Source of the DNA: Corynebacterium tuberculostearicum | Lineage (GTDB): Bacteria; Actinomycetota; Actinomycetes; Mycobacteriales; Mycobacteriaceae | NCBI RefSeq assembly: GCF_016127015.1 | Contig: NZ_CP065972.1 | Span: 1,178,001 to 1,242,000 of the forward strand | Length of the DNA stretch: 64,000 nt | Direction of reading: 5' to 3' | Shown: one piece after another, positions 18,720 to 29,722 of the stretch | Layout: each line of letters opens with the position of its first letter | Numbering within the stretch: position 1 is the stretch's first letter | Notes under the pieces: generated by a model | The model's database searches: none | What the model was told of the DNA's origin: nothing | What the model saw: only the letters and a program-made list of their open reading frames with translations | Translations under genes and position numbers: made by a program

Positions 18720-19424
18720 ATGAATATGTCTCCCTCAATTTTCTCTCGCACTATCGCCGTGGCCATCAGTGCAGGATGCGCGTTAGCACTTGCCGCTTGT
18801 TCCGATAAGGACACTACGCAGGCAGGCACGCCGGCTTTCAGTGAGGTTCAGTCAACTACCGACACTGCTGAAGTTCAGAACAGCTCCCCTACCCCTGCCA
18901 CCACTTCTGCACCGCGCAATACCTCAACGGCGGATGCAGAAAAGCAAAAACTCCCCCAAGACTCTGCCTCAATGGCGTTCGCCGGTATGGGCACGGCCTC
19001 TCTCGAGGACCAACAGCATATGCCAAAGAGTCTCGGAAACTTCGTCCCCACGGGTGTGCGGGTGGGGGCGCACGATGGGTTCACCCGCGTCGTCATTGAC
19101 ATGGAGGGCGAAGGTGAACCGGGGTGGTTTACTTCTTATACTGATAGCCCTGCCCAACAGGCATCCGGAAAGCCGGTTGAGGTCCAAGGAAATACCTTCC
19201 TCAACCTAGGCATTGAGAGAACGCCGTGGCCTTCTACCCCAGAGCTAAAAGAAAAGTACATGCAGCCAGGCACTACCCCTGGTGCCGGGGTGGTCAGCGC
19301 AGTCAACTACACCACCACCTTTGAGGCACAAACACAGCTTATTATTGGGCTAGAGAAGAAGACTGCCTACTCCGTGACGTATCTGAAAGAGCCCTCGCGC
19401 GTGGTCATCGACTTCCAGAACTAA
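18720..19424 (+). CDS. Secreted lipoprotein with AMIN-like domain
   Basis: Exported lipoprotein of about 234 residues. The signal sequence ends in the lipobox LALAAC (Cys 27), followed by a long Ser/Thr/Pro-rich linker to about residue 75. The C-terminal half (GVRVGAHDGFTRVVIDMEGEGEPGW through VTYLKEPSRVVIDFQN) has the paired RVVIDF/RVVIDM strands of the AMIN-like beta domain found in actinobacterial envelope proteins. AAGGAAG lies just before the ATG at 18720; a second ATG at 18726 is possible. It is convergent with pnp across a terminator. The role is unknown; cell-wall association is inferred from the AMIN resemblance. Confidence 0.82.
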   Translation: MNMSPSIFSRTIAVAISAGCALALAACSDKDTTQAGTPAFSEVQSTTDTAEVQNSSPTPATTSAPRNTSTADAEKQKLPQDSASMAFAGMGTASLEDQQHMPKSLGNFVPTGVRVGAHDGFTRVVIDMEGEGEPGWFTSYTDSPAQQASGKPVEVQGNTFLNLGIERTPWPSTPELKEKYMQPGTTPGAGVVSAVNYTTTFEAQTQLIIGLEKKTAYSVTYLKEPSRVVIDFQN

Positions 19425-19463
19425 CGTTTAGCGGCACCTCTAGTTGGTGCACACCTACGAAGA

Positions 19464-19508
19464 AAGGCTCTACCATCCAGCGAGTGAGCTGGAAGGCAGA
19501 GCCTTCTT
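19464..19508. terminator. Terminator between the AMIN lipoprotein gene and pnp
   Basis: Outer stem AAGGCTCT (19464-19471) with AGAGCCTT (19498-19505), inner stem TCCAGC (19476-19481) with GCTGGA (19488-19493), followed by CTTT. It lies between convergent genes and could serve both. Confidence 0.75.
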
Positions 19509-19520
19509 TGGGTTTAGGAA

Positions 19521-21767
19521 TTAGTCCTCCACCGGAACCAGGGAAATCTTGCCGCGGTTATCGATATCCGCGATTTCTACCTGAACCTTATCTCCAACGT
19601 TGATGACGTCTTCTACCTTCTCGATGCGCTCGTCGCCACCCAGGTTAGAAATGTGGATCAAGCCATCGCGACCCGGGGTCAAGGAAACGAATGCGCCGAA
19701 CGGCACGGTTTTTACCACGGTGCCCAGGAAGCGCTCTCCAACCTTCGGCAGCTGTGGGTTTGCAATGGAGTTCACCTTATCGATGGCAGCATCCGCAGCC
19801 TCACCGGTAGCAGCGGAAACGTAGACGGTTCCATCATCCTCAATGGAGACATCGGCGCCGGTTTCCTCGGTGATCTGGTTGATGGTCTTGCCCTTTGGTC
19901 CGATAAGCTCGCCGATCTTATTAACCGGGATCTTGACGGAGGTAATCTTTGGAGCAAGGCCGGACATCTCATCCGGGGTATCGATGACCTCAGCCATGGT
20001 TTCCAGGATGGTAGAGCGGGCATCGCGAGCCTGCTCCAGGGCCTGGGCCAGGACCTTAGACGGGATGCCATCCAACTTGGTGTCCAGTTGCAGGGCGGTG
20101 ATGTACTCAGAGGTACCGGCGACCTTAAAGTCCATATCGCCAAAGGCATCCTCGGCACCGAGGATATCCGTCAGGGCGACGAACTTTTCCTTGCCATTTA
20201 CCTCGCCAGAGACCAGGCCCATAGCGATGCCAGCTACCGGAGCCTTCAGCGGAACACCGGCATTGTAGAGGGACAAGGTGGAGGCACACACAGAGCCCAT
20301 AGAGGTCGAGCCATTGGAGCCCAAGGCTTCAGAGACCTGGCGGATGGCGTACGGGAAGTCCTCGCGGGATGGGATGACCGGAAGCAGAGCGCGCTCGGCC
20401 AATGCACCGTGGCCGATCTCGCGGCGCTTCGGGGAGCCCACGCGGCCAGTCTCGCCAGTGGAGAATGGCGGGAAGTTGTAGTGGTGCATATAGCGCTTGG
20501 ATTCCACCGGGGTCAGGGAATCAATCTGCTGCTCCATCTTGAGCATGTCCAGGGTGGTAACACCCAGAATCTGGGTCTCACCGCGCTCGAACAGGGAGGA
20601 ACCGTGAGCACGCGGAACCAGGTCCACCTCAACGGAGAGGTCACGGATATCGGTAACGCCGCGGCCATCGATACGGAAGCCCTCGGAGAGGATCTTCTGG
20701 CGTACGATCTGCTTCATCAAAGCGTTATAAGCGCCGCGAATCTGCTTAGACGCATCGGCCTCTTCCAAGTCCTCGAACTGGTCCAAGAGCTTTTCTTCGA
20801 CCTGCTCCATGTATTCATTGGTGGCGTCGTCACGTTCCTGCTTGCCCGGAATGGTCAGCAGCTTCTCTAGCTTCTTGGTAGCAGCCTTTTCCACTGCCGC
20901 GAAGACATCATCGCCGTATGCCGGGAAGAGTGGGAACTCCTGGGTTTCCTTGGCGGCACGCTCCGCGAGACCGTTCTGGGCTTCGCACAAGGTCTTAATG
21001 AATGGCTTTGCTGCTTCCAAGCCTTCAGCAACGGTTGCTTCCTGCGGTGCAGGAGCGCCGTCGGCAATACGCTCAGCAACGTTGGTGCCGGCACCGGCCT
21101 CGACCATCATGATGGCTACGTCGTCCTTGCGGCCCTTTTTGACAATGCGGCCGGCAACGACCATCTCAAAGAGAGCGCGCTCGTGCTGCTCGTGGTTAGG
21201 GAAGGCCACCCACTGGCCCTCGGGGTGCTTATCATCAGCGATCAGTGCCATGCGGACACCGCCGACAGCGCCGGAAACGGGCAAGCCGGACAGCTGGGTG
21301 GCGGCGGAAGCGCCGTTGATAGCAACGACGTCGTAGTACTCTTCCGGATCCTGAGACATCACGGTGACAACGACCTGGACCTCGTTGCGCAGGCCCTTGA
21401 CAAAGGTTGGGCGCAGCGGGCGGTCGATAAGGCGGCATGCCAGGATGGCTTCAGAAGAAGGACGGCCCTCACGGCGGAAAAAGGAGCCTGGAATCTTGCC
21501 GGCCGCGTACATGCGCTCTTCTACGTCCACAGTCAGCGGGAAGAAATCAAATCCCTCGCGCGGTTGGTTGGACGCGGTGGTCGTGGCCAACAACATGGTG
21601 TCATCGTCCAAGTAGGTGGTCACGGAGCCGTCTGCCTGCCGGGCCAGCTGGCCGGTTTCAAAGCGCAGGGTGCGGGTGCCAAAGTCACCATTGTCTAGCG
21701 TGGCAATGGCCTCGGTAATGCCAAAGTCCTCGTCAATATTGAACTCGACGGAGTTCTGAACGCTCAT
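19521..21767 (-). CDS. pnp: Polyribonucleotide nucleotidyltransferase (PNPase)
   Basis: Phosphorolytic 3'-5' exoribonuclease; in actinobacteria also described as a guanosine pentaphosphate synthetase. It has 748 residues: two RNase PH domains separated by a helical domain, a KH domain ([20 protein letters not shown], near 600) and an S1 domain ([21 protein letters not shown], near 685). The ATG follows AAGGAG by 10 nt. It is leftward, downstream of rpsO, the arrangement widely conserved in bacteria, with an intervening terminator at 21862-21886 that must be partly read through or bypassed by a separate promoter. Confidence 0.97.
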   Translation of the reverse strand: MSVQNSVEFNIDEDFGITEAIATLDNGDFGTRTLRFETGQLARQADGSVTTYLDDDTMLLATTTASNQPREGFDFFPLTVDVEERMYAAGKIPGSFFRREGRPSSEAILACRLIDRPLRPTFVKGLRNEVQVVVTVMSQDPEEYYDVVAINGASAATQLSGLPVSGAVGGVRMALIADDKHPEGQWVAFPNHEQHERALFEMVVAGRIVKKGRKDDVAIMMVEAGAGTNVAERIADGAPAPQEATVAEGLEAAKPFIKTLCEAQNGLAERAAKETQEFPLFPAYGDDVFAAVEKAATKKLEKLLTIPGKQERDDATNEYMEQVEEKLLDQFEDLEEADASKQIRGAYNALMKQIVRQKILSEGFRIDGRGVTDIRDLSVEVDLVPRAHGSSLFERGETQILGVTTLDMLKMEQQIDSLTPVESKRYMHHYNFPPFSTGETGRVGSPKRREIGHGALAERALLPVIPSREDFPYAIRQVSEALGSNGSTSMGSVCASTLSLYNAGVPLKAPVAGIAMGLVSGEVNGKEKFVALTDILGAEDAFGDMDFKVAGTSEYITALQLDTKLDGIPSKVLAQALEQARDARSTILETMAEVIDTPDEMSGLAPKITSVKIPVNKIGELIGPKGKTINQITEETGADVSIEDDGTVYVSAATGEAADAAIDKVNSIANPQLPKVGERFLGTVVKTVPFGAFVSLTPGRDGLIHISNLGGDERIEKVEDVINVGDKVQVEIADIDNRGKISLVPVED

Positions 21768-21861
21768 TAAAAAATGTCTCCTTGAGTGGTTTAGGCGATC
21801 GTCGGTGCCGCCTGGTCGATTTTGTCTATGACAACGCTGTCAAATTCTAACAGAAAAACCA

Positions 21862-21886
21862 CAAAAGCCCCGCCAAACGGCGGGGC
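21862..21886 (-). terminator. Terminator downstream of rpsO
   Basis: Perfect 8-bp GC stem GCCCCGCC/GGCGGGGC with a 4-nt loop, followed on the leftward transcript by TTTTG and later TTTTT. It lies between rpsO and pnp. Confidence 0.85.
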
Positions 21887-21910
21887 GAGGTGGCCGAAGC
21901 TGGGCCGAAC

Positions 21911-22180
21911 TTAACGGCGCAAACCCAGGCGAGAGATCAGATCACGGTAGCGATCGACGTTGTTCTCAGCCAGGTACTTCAGCAGGCCACGACGGCGACC
22001 AACCATCAGCAGCAGACCACGACGGGAGTGGTGATCGTGCTTGTGGAACTTCAGGTGCTCGGTCAAAGTATTGATGCGGGAGGTCAGCAGGGCAACCTGC
22101 GCCTCAGGGGAACCGGTATCGGTTTCGTGCAGGCCGTACTCCTTGAGGATTTCGGCCTTCTTCTCAGTGGTCAATGCCAT
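21911..22180 (-). CDS. rpsO: 30S ribosomal protein S15
   Basis: Primary 16S rRNA-binding protein of the 30S platform. The 89-residue sequence has the S15 pattern [36 protein letters not shown] in its middle and ends GRYR-like with [14 protein letters not shown]. The ATG has a strong AGGAG site. It precedes pnp as in most bacteria. Confidence 0.98.
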   Translation of the reverse strand: MALTTEKKAEILKEYGLHETDTGSPEAQVALLTSRINTLTEHLKFHKHDHHSRRGLLLMVGRRRGLLKYLAENNVDRYRDLISRLGLRR

Positions 22181-22349
22181 GAGTATTTCTCCTTTATTTC
22201 AGTCCACATTATCGTGACGCTTAAGCCTGCGCTGGGCGCAGTACTTGTGCGTGCCGCAACTGCTGTGAACCACAGTCGCTAAGCCAAACAAACACCTTAC
22301 AGCGCCCAGGCAGAAAAAATCAAAACCACATGGCTTCTAGGCTGTGCTT

Positions 22350-23282
22350 TTAGAGCTCGCTGAAGAGCGTCTCAAGGCGTTCGACAAACTCTCGCATAAA
22401 GCGCTCACTATCCACACCCACAGCCACACGGGCGGTGGGCAGCACATCCAATCGCGTTTCATCCGCGATTGTCCGTCCACGGGTAGGGCCGGCGGTGTCA
22501 GTCTTGAGGTTTATCGAAAGGACGTCGACAAGCGAGGCATCTGCCGCCACCGCAACGGCCAATGGATCGTGCAGGCCGCACCCGCCCAAGTGGGGCGATG
22601 TGGTGGCATAAGCGCGAATATAATAGTCCACCATATCCGCAAAGACGCGGCCGGCGCGGGTACCGGTAGCGCGCCAACGAGCGGACTCCGCCGTGGTCAA
22701 AAGCGTGCGCAAGGTAACATCCAAACCAACCATGGTGGTATCGCTAGTGTGGCGGAAGAGATAATCCGTAGCTTCCGGATCCTGGGAGATATTGGCCTCA
22801 GACCACGGCGTGACGTTGCCAGGAACGGTGAGAGCCCCACCCATCATCACCAGGTGTGCGGCCGTGGCAAAGGAAGGATCCTGCTGCATGGCGGCAGCAA
22901 TCGTGGTGGACGGGCCGGTCGGAATGATTACTAAATCATCGCCGTGCTCGTGCACAGCCTCGATAAGGAAATCGGCCGCAGGTTGGGACTGCGCCTGGGT
23001 AGTTGCCGGCGGAAGAAGGACCTCCCCCACGCCGTTGTGACCGTGGATAAAAGAAGAAATCTCGCTTGGCCGAAAACCATCCGGGCTAGGCCCGGCAAAG
23101 ACTGGAATATCGTCTTGACCCAGTAGCTCTAGAAGGGCCAGTGTATTGCGCACGGCTAAGGGCACGGTCACGTTGCCGTACGTGCAGGTCACGCCGATTA
23201 GGTCCAGGTCCGGATGGGCGCTGGCGTACGCCAGCGCTAGGGCATCATCAATGCCGGTATCAAGATCGAGAATCGCCTTCAT
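22350..23282 (-). CDS. Nucleoside hydrolase (inosine/uridine-preferring family)
   Basis: Hydrolyses ribonucleosides to base and ribose for salvage. The N-terminal calcium-binding motif is DLDTGIDDALAL (canonical D-x-D-x3-DD), and NVT and MMGGAL, both family signatures, follow at about residues 38 and 150. The late active-site His is in GGCGLHDPLAV near residue 235. The 310-residue length is standard. The ATG at 23282 abuts the ribF stop, so it is probably cotranscribed with ribF. Substrate preference cannot be read from sequence. Confidence 0.92.
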   Translation of the reverse strand: MKAILDLDTGIDDALALAYASAHPDLDLIGVTCTYGNVTVPLAVRNTLALLELLGQDDIPVFAGPSPDGFRPSEISSFIHGHNGVGEVLLPPATTQAQSQPAADFLIEAVHEHGDDLVIIPTGPSTTIAAAMQQDPSFATAAHLVMMGGALTVPGNVTPWSEANISQDPEATDYLFRHTSDTTMVGLDVTLRTLLTTAESARWRATGTRAGRVFADMVDYYIRAYATTSPHLGGCGLHDPLAVAVAADASLVDVLSINLKTDTAGPTRGRTIADETRLDVLPTARVAVGVDSERFMREFVERLETLFSEL

Positions 23283-24328
<1,046 letters not shown>

Positions 24329-25222
24329 ATGACTGATGCGCTCGCAAACTCCGGACTCGTCATCGTAGACAAACCCGCCGGCATGACCTCCCACGATGTT
24401 GTCGGCCGCCTACGCAGGTACTTTCACACCAAGAAGGTAGGCCACGCTGGCACTCTCGACCCCATGGCCACCGGCGTGCTTGTCCTTGGCTTGGAGCGTG
24501 GCACTAAGTTCTTGGCCCACATGGTTGCCTCCACTAAGTCCTATGACGCCACCATTCGCCTCGGCGCCGCCACCACAACTGATGACGCCGAGGGAGAACG
24601 CTGCTGGGGCGCTAGCGCTGCGGCCATTGACCGCACCGCAATCGAGGCAGAGATTGCCAAGCTCACCGGCGATATTATGCAAAAGCCCGCGGCCGTTTCC
24701 GCTATTAAAATTAACGGCCGTCGCGCCCATGAGCTAGTACGCGAGGGCCAGGAGGTAGACATTCCCGCCCGCCCAGTAACGGTAGATAAGTTTGACGTTC
24801 TGGCAGAGCGCCACGAGGGCGACTACATCGATCTAGACGTCACGGTGGATTGTTCTTCCGGCACCTATATTCGCTCCCTGGCCCGCGATCTGGGCGAGGC
24901 CCTACACGTGGGCGGGCACCTGACCGCCTTGCGCCGCACTAAGATGGGCCCTTTTGCGCTTGCCGACGCCCTCTCGCTCGACGCCCTTGCCGAATCCCCT
25001 CGCCTTTCCCTCAGCTTGGATGAGGCCTTGGCTCGCTGCTTCCCCGTCCTTTCCGTCACAGAGGAGGAGGCAGCCGCCCTCGCCATGGGCAAGTGGCTTG
25101 AGCCCCGCGGGCTCAAGGGCGTCCACGCTGCTGTGGCCCCTAATGGCCAAGCCGTGGCGCTCATTAAAGAAAAAGGCAAGCGCCTGGCCACCGTATTTGT
25201 GGCACGGCCCTCTACCCTTTAG
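24329..25222 (+). CDS. truB: tRNA pseudouridine(55) synthase TruB
   Basis: Makes pseudouridine 55 in the T-loop of tRNAs. The catalytic Asp is D44 in HAGTLDPMATGVL, followed by family motifs (KSYDATIRLG, CSSGTYIRSLARDLG) and a C-terminal PUA-like segment. The 297-residue length is normal. The start follows a TAGACT -10 by eight nucleotides without a ribosome-binding site. The stop overlaps that of the convergent phosphopantetheinyl transferase gene. Confidence 0.97.
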   Translation: MTDALANSGLVIVDKPAGMTSHDVVGRLRRYFHTKKVGHAGTLDPMATGVLVLGLERGTKFLAHMVASTKSYDATIRLGAATTTDDAEGERCWGASAAAIDRTAIEAEIAKLTGDIMQKPAAVSAIKINGRRAHELVREGQEVDIPARPVTVDKFDVLAERHEGDYIDLDVTVDCSSGTYIRSLARDLGEALHVGGHLTALRRTKMGPFALADALSLDALAESPRLSLSLDEALARCFPVLSVTEEEAAALAMGKWLEPRGLKGVHAAVAPNGQAVALIKEKGKRLATVFVARPSTL

Positions 25223-25893
25223 TGGCTAAGGTCTAAAGCCGGAACCGAGGTAGAGACGATAACGTAGCCGTCTCGAATTACCCAGCGCCCAGTGATAAAA
25301 GGCACCGGTGTGGGCCTTGCTAAAATATAGGAAATAAGCGTGCCATCCTCGCGCAGGTCAATTTCTGCTTGGTCAAAGTCCAGCCAGCGAAAGGTCATGG
25401 GAAACCACGACTTATACGTGGCCTCCTTGGCACAAAAGAGCAATCGGTCCGGGCAGGTAATCCCCGCCTCACGAAGCCGCAAAAGCTGCGGCATCTCCCC
25501 CGCTCGGGCAATCATGGTAAGCACATGATCCGGCAGCGGTTCGGCGGGTTCTGCATCCAGGCCTACGGATTTTAAGGCTGAAGTAGGGGCAACCACCGCA
25601 GCCCGCATCCCCTCGGTATGCGTCATCGAGCCTACAAAACCCTCGGGCCACAGCGGCATGCCCCGCTCGCCGCGCAGAATCGGCGTCGCCGGGCTGGCCC
25701 CCAATTCCTGCAAGGCTCGGTGCGCACACCACCGAGCATCTCCGAACTCGGCCTTGCGTACATCAACTGCCTGGGAAACCAGAGACTTTTCTTCGGCCGC
25801 GAGTTCTTCAAAATTGGCCAAATCCGTATAGCTAGAGTCCGTGCGTACGTAGCAATAGCGCGCACTTTCTGGAAATAGCTCTGGATACATCAT
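25219..25893 (-). CDS. 4'-phosphopantetheinyl transferase
   Basis: Attaches phosphopantetheine from CoA to carrier proteins such as mycolate-pathway polyketide synthase or fatty acid synthases. The 224-residue Sfp/EntD-type protein has the Mg-binding motif GLDAEP (D113, E115) and FCAKEATYKSW (K156, E157, K161), with RGERGMPLWPEGFVGSMTHT before them. The start is set by AGGAGGG six nucleotides before the ATG at 25893. The start overlaps the metallophosphoesterase stop (ATGA), and the stop overlaps the truB stop by three bases. It corresponds in type to PptT of mycobacteria. Confidence 0.9.
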   Translation of the reverse strand: MMYPELFPESARYCYVRTDSSYTDLANFEELAAEEKSLVSQAVDVRKAEFGDARWCAHRALQELGASPATPILRGERGMPLWPEGFVGSMTHTEGMRAAVVAPTSALKSVGLDAEPAEPLPDHVLTMIARAGEMPQLLRLREAGITCPDRLLFCAKEATYKSWFPMTFRWLDFDQAEIDLREDGTLISYILARPTPVPFITGRWVIRDGYVIVSTSVPALDLSH

Positions 25894-26702
25894 CGTGTTC
25901 CCTCCTCTACAAAGGAACGCAGTACCGGATAGGGCCACGCCTGGGCGCTCTCACGCCCCTGCCATTCACGCGGATACCCCAATGATGTTTCGATGTGGTC
26001 AACGCCGTCCACATTCATGCGAGACGGCATATGCAGGTGCCCATAGATGACGGACTGCGCGTTATAGCGCCGCGGCCATGACCGCGTATGCCTGGTTCCG
26101 CACCACAAGGCAATTTCAGGAAAGCGCAATAACATTGTCGGCTCTTGGACCAACGGCCAATGGTTAACCAACACGGTAGGACCATGTACTCGGGAAAGGC
26201 GTTTGATGGAATAGGCCAACCTGTCCCAACACCACGCCCGCACGTCTACGAAGGGGGCGATGGCGAACTCATCGGTCATCATCAGTTGTTTTGCGCGCGC
26301 CGCGTCAATAGCTTCGTCCACGGTAAGGCCATGCGGACGGAAACTGTAATCATACAAAGTAAATAGCGGAACGATGGTGGTCCCGTGGAATACCGGATAC
26401 GGGTCTTCGGGAGTAATAACTCCAATTTCCCTGCACCTTTCCACCAGGTGCGCATACTTTTCTCGGCCTTGATACCGGTCCTGGGAGCGGGAGAATAGCT
26501 CATGGTTACCCGGCACCCAGATGACCCTGGCATAGCGATCATTGAGCTGGCGCAAAATACGAATAATGAGATCGGTGCGTTCTGCAACGTCCCCGGCCAC
26601 GATGAGCCAATCTGCGGGATCGGGCGGGGTGAGCTGATCAATGCGCTCGCTATTGGTTTTGACCGCTCCATGCAGGTCAGAAACCGCCCACACTGTTGGC
26701 AT
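25890..26702 (-). CDS. Calcineurin-like metallophosphoesterase
   Basis: Protein of 270 residues with the metallophosphoesterase motifs in order: SDLHGAVK near the start, VAGDVAERTD near 37, GNHELF near 64, a NHWP motif near 180 and GHLHMPSR near 220. The frame is open far upstream, but that part is only the other frame of the MATE gene; the ATG at 26702 begins MPTVWAVSDLHG, the expected start of the domain. It lies between a MATE gene (86 bp upstream) and a phosphopantetheinyl transferase gene (4-nt overlap). Corynebacteria and mycobacteria often pair these two genes, but the substrate is unknown. Confidence 0.87.
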   Translation of the reverse strand: MPTVWAVSDLHGAVKTNSERIDQLTPPDPADWLIVAGDVAERTDLIIRILRQLNDRYARVIWVPGNHELFSRSQDRYQGREKYAHLVERCREIGVITPEDPYPVFHGTTIVPLFTLYDYSFRPHGLTVDEAIDAARAKQLMMTDEFAIAPFVDVRAWCWDRLAYSIKRLSRVHGPTVLVNHWPLVQEPTMLLRFPEIALWCGTRHTRSWPRRYNAQSVIYGHLHMPSRMNVDGVDHIETSLGYPREWQGRESAQAWPYPVLRSFVEEGTR

Positions 26703-26788
26703 AGGTTTCTCACCCGCCTTCCTAGAATCTGCGCGCTGCACGGAGCCAGGCACCGCGCGAGAGTATGAACACGCCCACTTTAGCGCAG

Positions 26789-28129
26789 CTAGCGCTCCTG
26801 TACTACGGCCCATTTCATCGAACGGAACCGATAGACCACGCCCACCATGCGGAAAGCAATGAAAGCGGCGAGGCCACACCACACGCCGGTTAAGCCTGTA
26901 CCCATGAAATGGGCCAAGATAACGCCCGGCAAAAATCCCACCAGGACCGAAGAAATGGTCAGCGTGCGCAGGAACGCAGCATCGCCCGCGCCCAGCAAAA
27001 CACCATCGAAGGCGAAAACCACGCCACCGCCGATAACCATGGCTACCAGGATCCACCACGGCTGGGAAATGGCATCGAGCACTTCCGGAGCGGAGGTGAA
27101 GATACGCGGAATAATCCCTGCACCAGCAGCAAATACGACAGCTAAGAGGCCAGAGAAAATCGTAGAGTACAACGCCACCTTGCTGCCCACACTTCGTGCG
27201 TGCCGCGCAGAGCCAGCACCTAGTGCAGCACCAGTCAAAGACTGCGCGGCAATGGCCAACGAATCCAAAATGAGGGACATGAAGTTCCACAGCTGCATCA
27301 TGATCTGGTGACCGGCCAAAGAAGCGGTACCAACGCGGGAAACCACAGCCGTGGCGGTAAGAAACGCCACCTGGAAGCTAGCCGAACGCAAAATAAGATC
27401 GCGGCCTAAGATGAGCTGTTCGCGTACCACATTCCACTGAAATTGCCAGGAGCCGGTATGTTCCTTGTGCAATTCGCGGACGAATAGCGCAGCAATAATA
27501 CTCATGCCTAATACCGTGGCAAAGGCCGAGCCTGCCAGCCCCCAGAAATGAACGAAGATGGGAACCGCAATAGCGCCGGGAATCATGCCCGACAAAGTAA
27601 AGTACAGTGGCTTCTTCGTATCTTGGACACCGCGCATCCAGCCGTTTCCGGCCATCTCCACCAGAGTAACGGGAATAGCCAGAGCTGCGATACGCAGCCA
27701 CAAGGCCGTCCCGGCGGCTGTAGTGGGATCACCAGTTAGAGCACGGGCAAACACTCCGCCGAAAATCCACATGATTACCGCCAGCAGCCCGCCAACTCCT
27801 AGAGCCACATAGGTGGCTTGCACGCCTTCAGCAACCGCAGCTTCGCGCTTGCCGGAGCCAAAAAGCCGAGCAGAGCGAGCGGTCGTGCCGTAGGACAAGA
27901 AAGTCAACTGCGTCGTCACCACGGAGTGAATTGTGGTGGCTGCAGCAAGCGAGGCGAGCTCTTGGGCACCAAGACGACCGACAACCGCGGTATCTAGCAA
28001 AAGGTAGAGCGGCATGGCTGCAAGTACGCCAAGCGCGGGAAACGCGAGGCCAAAGACCTCGCGTGCGGTTACCGTGCCGGCGGTGGAGCGATCCTGAGCG
28101 TTCATTCCATCCGTCTGCCTATTTCTCAT
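26789..28129 (-). CDS. MATE family efflux transporter (DinF-like)
   Basis: Twelve-segment membrane antiporter of the MATE family, 446 residues. Visible family features are the N-terminal FGLAFPALGVLAAMPLYLLLDTAVVGRLG and symmetrical hydrophobic halves. The ATG overlaps the nrnA stop (ATGA at 28126-28129), so translation is coupled; a second in-frame ATG at 28105 is possible. It is cotranscribed with rbfA and nrnA, as in many actinobacteria. Substrate is unknown. Confidence 0.92.
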   Translation of the reverse strand: MRNRQTDGMNAQDRSTAGTVTAREVFGLAFPALGVLAAMPLYLLLDTAVVGRLGAQELASLAAATTIHSVVTTQLTFLSYGTTARSARLFGSGKREAAVAEGVQATYVALGVGGLLAVIMWIFGGVFARALTGDPTTAAGTALWLRIAALAIPVTLVEMAGNGWMRGVQDTKKPLYFTLSGMIPGAIAVPIFVHFWGLAGSAFATVLGMSIIAALFVRELHKEHTGSWQFQWNVVREQLILGRDLILRSASFQVAFLTATAVVSRVGTASLAGHQIMMQLWNFMSLILDSLAIAAQSLTGAALGAGSARHARSVGSKVALYSTIFSGLLAVVFAAGAGIIPRIFTSAPEVLDAISQPWWILVAMVIGGGVVFAFDGVLLGAGDAAFLRTLTISSVLVGFLPGVILAHFMGTGLTGVWCGLAAFIAFRMVGVVYRFRSMKWAVVQER

Positions 28130-29088
28130 TGGATAGCGGCCACCAATTCCTTAATAATCTCTTCTGGAGCCCCGTGGGCAGTATAGCCCGCGGCCGGTAC
28201 ATGCCCGCCGCCGCCGAAGGTTAGCGCCACCGAAGAACAATCAATGCAAGAAGAACGCAAAGAAACCGCCCACACCTCCGGAGCTTGTTCCTTAAACACC
28301 ACGCCGACGGTGGTTCCTTCAAGCGCGCGAACGAACTCCACTAGTGATTCGACAGCCGAATCGGAGTGTCCCTGGATATCTTCCAGCCGCGCGACGAGAA
28401 TGCCTAGGGTGTGCTCCCCTGCTTCTTCGAGTCGCAAACCGGCCAATACCCTACCGATCATCTGAAGATCGTCCGGAGTGGTGGAATCTAAAAGGTCAGC
28501 TGCGATCTGCTTGGTATCAAGATTGTAGTGCATGAGGCGGGTGGCAATATCGTGCATAGCCGGCCTACCCCAGCGGAAGCTGCCAGTATCGGTCATCAAA
28601 CCGGCATATAAGCAGTGCGCAATATGACGGTCAATCTGAATCTCCAGTGAATCCAGGATTCTCAGCAAGACCACGGTGGTGGATTCACATGCAGTGTCCA
28701 CCACATTGATGGCACCAAACCCTGGGTTAGAAGAATGATGGTCAATGCACAGAACCCGGCCCTGCTGGGCTAGCTGTTCAATCCGATCCGCAAAGAACCC
28801 CGTTCGGTCCAAAGAACCACAATCAACGGTGACGTAGAGGTCATAACCTTCCGGCAGCTTAAGACTAGTGGTGACGTCGTCGGCGGCAGGAATGGTGTAA
28901 AGGTTACGGGAAATTTCCCGCTCCTGGCCCACAACGGCGCACACGTCTTTGCCCCGTTGACGCAGCGCGAGCAGCAACGCCGCAGCAGAGCCGATGGCAT
29001 CGGCATCCGGCCGCAGGTGCGTCACAATGCAGATGCTGTGAGCATCGTGCAAAGCGGCAACTGCCGGCTCGTATTGCTTCTTGGTCAC
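28126..29088 (-). CDS. nrnA: Bifunctional oligoribonuclease/PAP phosphatase NrnA
   Basis: DHH/DHHA1 phosphoesterase that degrades nano-RNA, c-di-nucleotide breakdown products or 3'-phosphoadenosine 5'-phosphate. In the 320-residue sequence the DHH-type metal motifs are HLRPDADAIGS near 24, TVDCGSLDRTG near 90 and CIDHHSSNPGFG near 115. The DHHA1 substrate motif GGGGHVPAAGYTAHG is near the C-terminus. The ATG is the base next to the rbfA stop. Together with rnj and pnp it gives this window three RNA-decay enzymes. Confidence 0.92.
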   Translation of the reverse strand: MTKKQYEPAVAALHDAHSICIVTHLRPDADAIGSAAALLLALRQRGKDVCAVVGQEREISRNLYTIPAADDVTTSLKLPEGYDLYVTVDCGSLDRTGFFADRIEQLAQQGRVLCIDHHSSNPGFGAINVVDTACESTTVVLLRILDSLEIQIDRHIAHCLYAGLMTDTGSFRWGRPAMHDIATRLMHYNLDTKQIAADLLDSTTPDDLQMIGRVLAGLRLEEAGEHTLGILVARLEDIQGHSDSAVESLVEFVRALEGTTVGVVFKEQAPEVWAVSLRSSCIDCSSVALTFGGGGHVPAAGYTAHGAPEEIIKELVAAIQ

Positions 29089-29532
29089 TTAAGCCTCGTC
29101 TTCATCGGAGGTCTTATACGGGTTCGCATCCCCTGCCGGCTGGGCGTTTTCCTTCAGCTTTGCCAGTTCTTCATCGCGGGCGCGAGCACGGGCCAGAAGC
29201 TCTTCCATATGAGCAGAGGCCTCCGGAACGGTATCGACCTCGAAGGTTAGCGTCGGGGTAAACCGCACCGAGAGTTGATCGCCCACAATCTTGCGCAGCT
29301 GACCTTTAGCGCGCTTGAGGGCTTCTTCTGCTTGTGCGAAGTCTGGCTCGGAGTCGATGTCTTTTCCGCGCACGGTATAAAAAACGGTGGCATCGTGCAG
29401 GTCGCCCGTCACTCGAGTATCTGTGATGGTCACCAACTCGAGGCGGCGATCCTTGATCTCGCGTTCTATGGCACTCGCCACGATTTCCTTAATACGCTTG
29501 GCCATTCGTGCAGCACGCGCGTGGTCAACCAT
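29089..29532 (-). CDS. rbfA: Ribosome-binding factor A
   Basis: Assists late 30S maturation by binding near 16S helix 1. The 147-residue protein starts [20 protein letters not shown] and has the KH-like core with [20 protein letters not shown] and [15 protein letters not shown]. The acidic tail ends SDEDEA. It normally follows infB directly; here about 1.5 kb with three opposite-strand genes separates them. It must therefore have its own promoter, probably in 29540-29720. Confidence 0.96.
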   Translation of the reverse strand: MVDHARAARMAKRIKEIVASAIEREIKDRRLELVTITDTRVTGDLHDATVFYTVRGKDIDSEPDFAQAEEALKRAKGQLRKIVGDQLSVRFTPTLTFEVDTVPEASAHMEELLARARARDEELAKLKENAQPAGDANPYKTSDEDEA

Positions 29533-29560
29533 GGTGCAACTCCCTCTCCGTCGAACTATC

Positions 29561-29600
29561 GATCTCTACCAAGATCTATAAATCTCTACCAAGATCTATA
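29561..29600. repeat. Tandem 20-bp duplication upstream of rbfA
   Basis: Two adjacent copies of a 20-mer ending CTCTACCAAGATCTATA (29561-29580 and 29581-29600) differ only at their first base (G versus A). They lie 28-68 bp before the rbfA start, at the edge of the AT-richer insert. Confidence 0.9.
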
Positions 29601-29722
29601 AAATTGTGTCCATCTTACATTACTCCGCATGCATGTCCTGTGGCAGAAAATTAACTGCACATGAAGGCAATTCTGAGGATCTCGAACATGCAATAAAACC
29701 ATATATATATCTTATGGACCCC

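Noticed and set aside
19653..20870. 405-codon frame antisense to pnp
   Set aside because: Fully inside the PNPase gene, no start signals, no domain features.
26703..27290. N-terminal extension of the metallophosphoesterase to a start at 27290
   Set aside because: The extra 196 residues are Cys/Arg/His-rich out-of-frame translation of the MATE gene; the domain starts at 26702.
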